NCBI RefSeq assembly: GCF_003386095.1
Contig: NZ_QREG01000012.1
Coordinates: 1 to 64,000, forward strand
Reading direction: 5' to 3'
Length of the DNA stretch: 64,000 bases
From: Marinoscillum furvescens DSM 4134
GTDB taxonomy: Bacteria; Bacteroidota; Bacteroidia; Cytophagales; Cyclobacteriaceae
Positions 62,716-64,000 of the stretch are shown here, one piece after another (position 1 is the stretch's first letter; every line of letters starts with the position of its first letter). The position numbers and the translations under genes are program-made. Below the pieces are notes generated by a model, which saw nothing but the letters and a program-made list of their open reading frames with translations, was not told the origin of the DNA and did no database searches.

Positions 62716-64000
62716 AGCTTAAAGTGATAAGTGATAGCAGGAATTACAGAATCAAAAATAGAGTAGGGCGTAACCGATGTATTTCCCGAAGATTCATTTT
62801 CATCAAAAATATAGGAGTACACATTGTCACGACCATAAACATTGTAAACCACCAGTGTCCAGTAGTCTCGCCATTTCTTCGGGCTTCCATCTTTTTTTAC
62901 CGTTCTACCTTCCCATTTGATGGACAAATCCAGACGATGGTAATCGGGTAGTCTGTTGTTGTTTCGTTTGCCAAAAAGTGGAATTACATTGCCTTCATAA
63001 TAGTATTTGCCTTCAGGTAGCGTATACGGTCTTCCTGAGTTGTAATTGAAGCTAAATGAGCCACTGAGCCGAGGGGTAAACTGATATATATTGACCAGAG
63101 AAATGTCATGTCTTCTGTCATGGTCTGCTGGGAAATAATCACCATTGTTAATCGTACTTTCTTCAAACGGCCCGGCCACCTGCACTTCACTTCTGGACAG
63201 GGTATAACTCAACCATCCCGTGTATCGACCTTTGTTTTTCTTTATAAAAAGCTCCATTCCGTAAGCTCTACCTGTTCCATTGAGTAGTTCAGTTTCAGGG
63301 TTTTCATTGAAAAGTAAATCAGCCCCATTTTTATAGGCGATAAGGTCGGATATTTGTTTGTAATATATGTCCAGGTAGGATTCCCATACATTTTCTTTGA
63401 AGTTTTTATAATAACCCAACGAATAGTGGTTGGAAACCGTGGGTGCAATGTGCGTGTCACTGAGTTTCCAGATGTCCGTCGGAGACGGAGTGATGGTGTT
63501 AGAAATTAAGTGTAAGTATTGAATATTCTTGGAATAACTTGCTTTGAGAGTAGAGGTTTCATTGACGCGGAAGGCAGCGGAGACTCGCGGTTCGAACCCA
63601 AAGTAAGACTGGGCTACCTTCCCTTGATCGTAGGATATGGTATCTACAATATTTTCATCGTTTCTTGGTTTGTTAGCTGCGTATAGGTAGACCTCTTCAG
63701 GTCCAATTGTATGCAGTGAAGAGAAGCGAAACCCGTAAAGTAGCTTTAGCCTCGAAAAAAGTTGGGTTTCGTGGCTGGCATAAAGCGCGGTTTCCAGTCC
63801 ATGCTCTGTATCTAGTAGGAGGGAATCTGACGAGGAATCTTCATCAAACGGAATGCGGTCTCCGGGTTTTAATCGATGCAAGATCAGGTTGCCACCAAAT
63901 TCAAAGTGCTGGTTCGGTGAAAGTGTAAAGCTCCAGTCTGATTTGAGTGTGTAGTCAATTATTCGAGAGTTGCCTACAAAACTAGCCGCCTCACGAGGTT
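62712..64000 (-). CDS. TonB-dependent receptor, C-terminal barrel part
   Basis: The frame is open to the window edge, so the gene starts outside; 428 residues plus stop are visible, all in the beta-barrel. Barrel traits: alternating aromatic strands such as YGFRFSSLH, FGFEPRVSAAFRVNETSTLKASY, SLGYYKNF, GMELFIKKNKGRYTGWLSYT, FSFNYNSGRPYTLPEG, LPDYHRLDLSIKW, and a C-terminal strand ending in Phe-Lys-Leu (AITYHFKL). The part with the N-terminal carboxypeptidase-like and plug domains is missing. The pairing with DUF4249 suggests the subgroup that carries a FecA-like or peptidic or metal ligand rather than SusC glycans, but the substrate cannot be read. Confidence 0.92.
   Translation of the reverse strand, partial: PREAASFVGNSRIIDYTLKSDWSFTLSPNQHFEFGGNLILHRLKPGDRIPFDEDSSSDSLLLDTEHGLETALYASHETQLFSRLKLLYGFRFSSLHTIGPEEVYLYAANKPRNDENIVDTISYDQGKVAQSYFGFEPRVSAAFRVNETSTLKASYSKNIQYLHLISNTITPSPTDIWKLSDTHIAPTVSNHYSLGYYKNFKENVWESYLDIYYKQISDLIAYKNGADLLFNENPETELLNGTGRAYGMELFIKKNKGRYTGWLSYTLSRSEVQVAGPFEESTINNGDYFPADHDRRHDISLVNIYQFTPRLSGSFSFNYNSGRPYTLPEGKYYYEGNVIPLFGKRNNNRLPDYHRLDLSIKWEGRTVKKDGSPKKWRDYWTLVVYNVYGRDNVYSYIFDENESSGNTSVTPYSIFDSVIPAITYHFKL

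Noticed and set aside
1-64000. CRISPR array, prophage, integrase, transposon or tRNA
   Set aside because: No regularly spaced repeats with spacers, no mobile-element proteins and no tRNA-like cloverleaf were seen on reading through; the window looks like stable chromosome.

Overview
The window comes from a Bacteroidota chromosome, most likely a marine, gliding or T9SS-bearing Cytophagales-type bacterium. Evidence for this: a SusC/SusD pair with a propeller-type regulator, PorP/SprF and a T9SS sorting domain, DUF4494, DUF4249 and DUF6503-like Bacteroidota families, many PAS-rich histidine kinases, and promoters with the Bacteroidota -7 box TAnnTTTG. No rRNA, tRNA, transposase, phage gene or CRISPR array was seen. 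Both edges cut genes.

Layout. (1) 1-4881, + strand: uronate catabolism and uptake, with two tandem KDG-kinase-type PfkB genes, KDPG aldolase and a DctP-DctQ-DctM TRAP transporter joined by overlapping starts and stops; a strong terminator closes it at 4931-4961. (2) 5045-9076: transketolase, small transaldolase and a DUF89 metal-dependent phosphatase, behind a promoter with repeated GGTAGTT-type elements. (3) 9073-23791: a laminarin-type polysaccharide utilisation locus. A divergent propeller regulator with LuxR-type HTH and a ThuA protein lie on the - strand; SusC, SusD, a PKD surface glycan-binding lipoprotein, two GH16 glucanases and a GH3 beta-glucosidase lie on the + strand. (4) 24025-29637: a secreted protein with an S74 intramolecular chaperone and an LRR protein with a T9SS tail, followed by a structured, possibly non-coding RNA region. 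(5) 30030-34876: a DUF6503-like gene broken by one in-frame stop, a TetR-like regulator, an S9 peptidase and an ABC1 kinase. (6) 34969-40940: a sulfur/persulfide locus with two half-size YeeE/YedE permeases, a 2,4-dienoyl-CoA reductase, a cysteine-containing Crp/Fnr regulator, a SulP transporter and a CstB-like persulfide dioxygenase-rhodanese. Three transcription starts there carry the same palindrome (GTAAC-N4-GTkAC) at identical distance from the -7 box. (7) 41036-54874: a signalling island of five kinase or pseudokinase genes, three response regulators and a PorP/SprF protein, with signs of a phosphorelay whose Hpt step has moved from one protein to another. (8) 54947-64000: small conserved proteins, acetoacetyl-CoA synthetase, a TPR hybrid kinase with AraC HTH, two very small genes, and a DUF4249 lipoprotein paired with a TonB-dependent receptor cut by the window edge.

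The best candidates for something not yet described are: the triple Crp/Fnr operator set of the persulfide locus; the pseudokinase-Hpt protein next to a hybrid kinase whose own Hpt has lost its histidine; the hairpin-rich RNA at 29885-30031; the ATGTA repeat cluster in front of susC; and the 19-bp stem-loop between the binding-protein genes and the hydrolase genes of the PUL. All of this was read by eye; no database search was possible.
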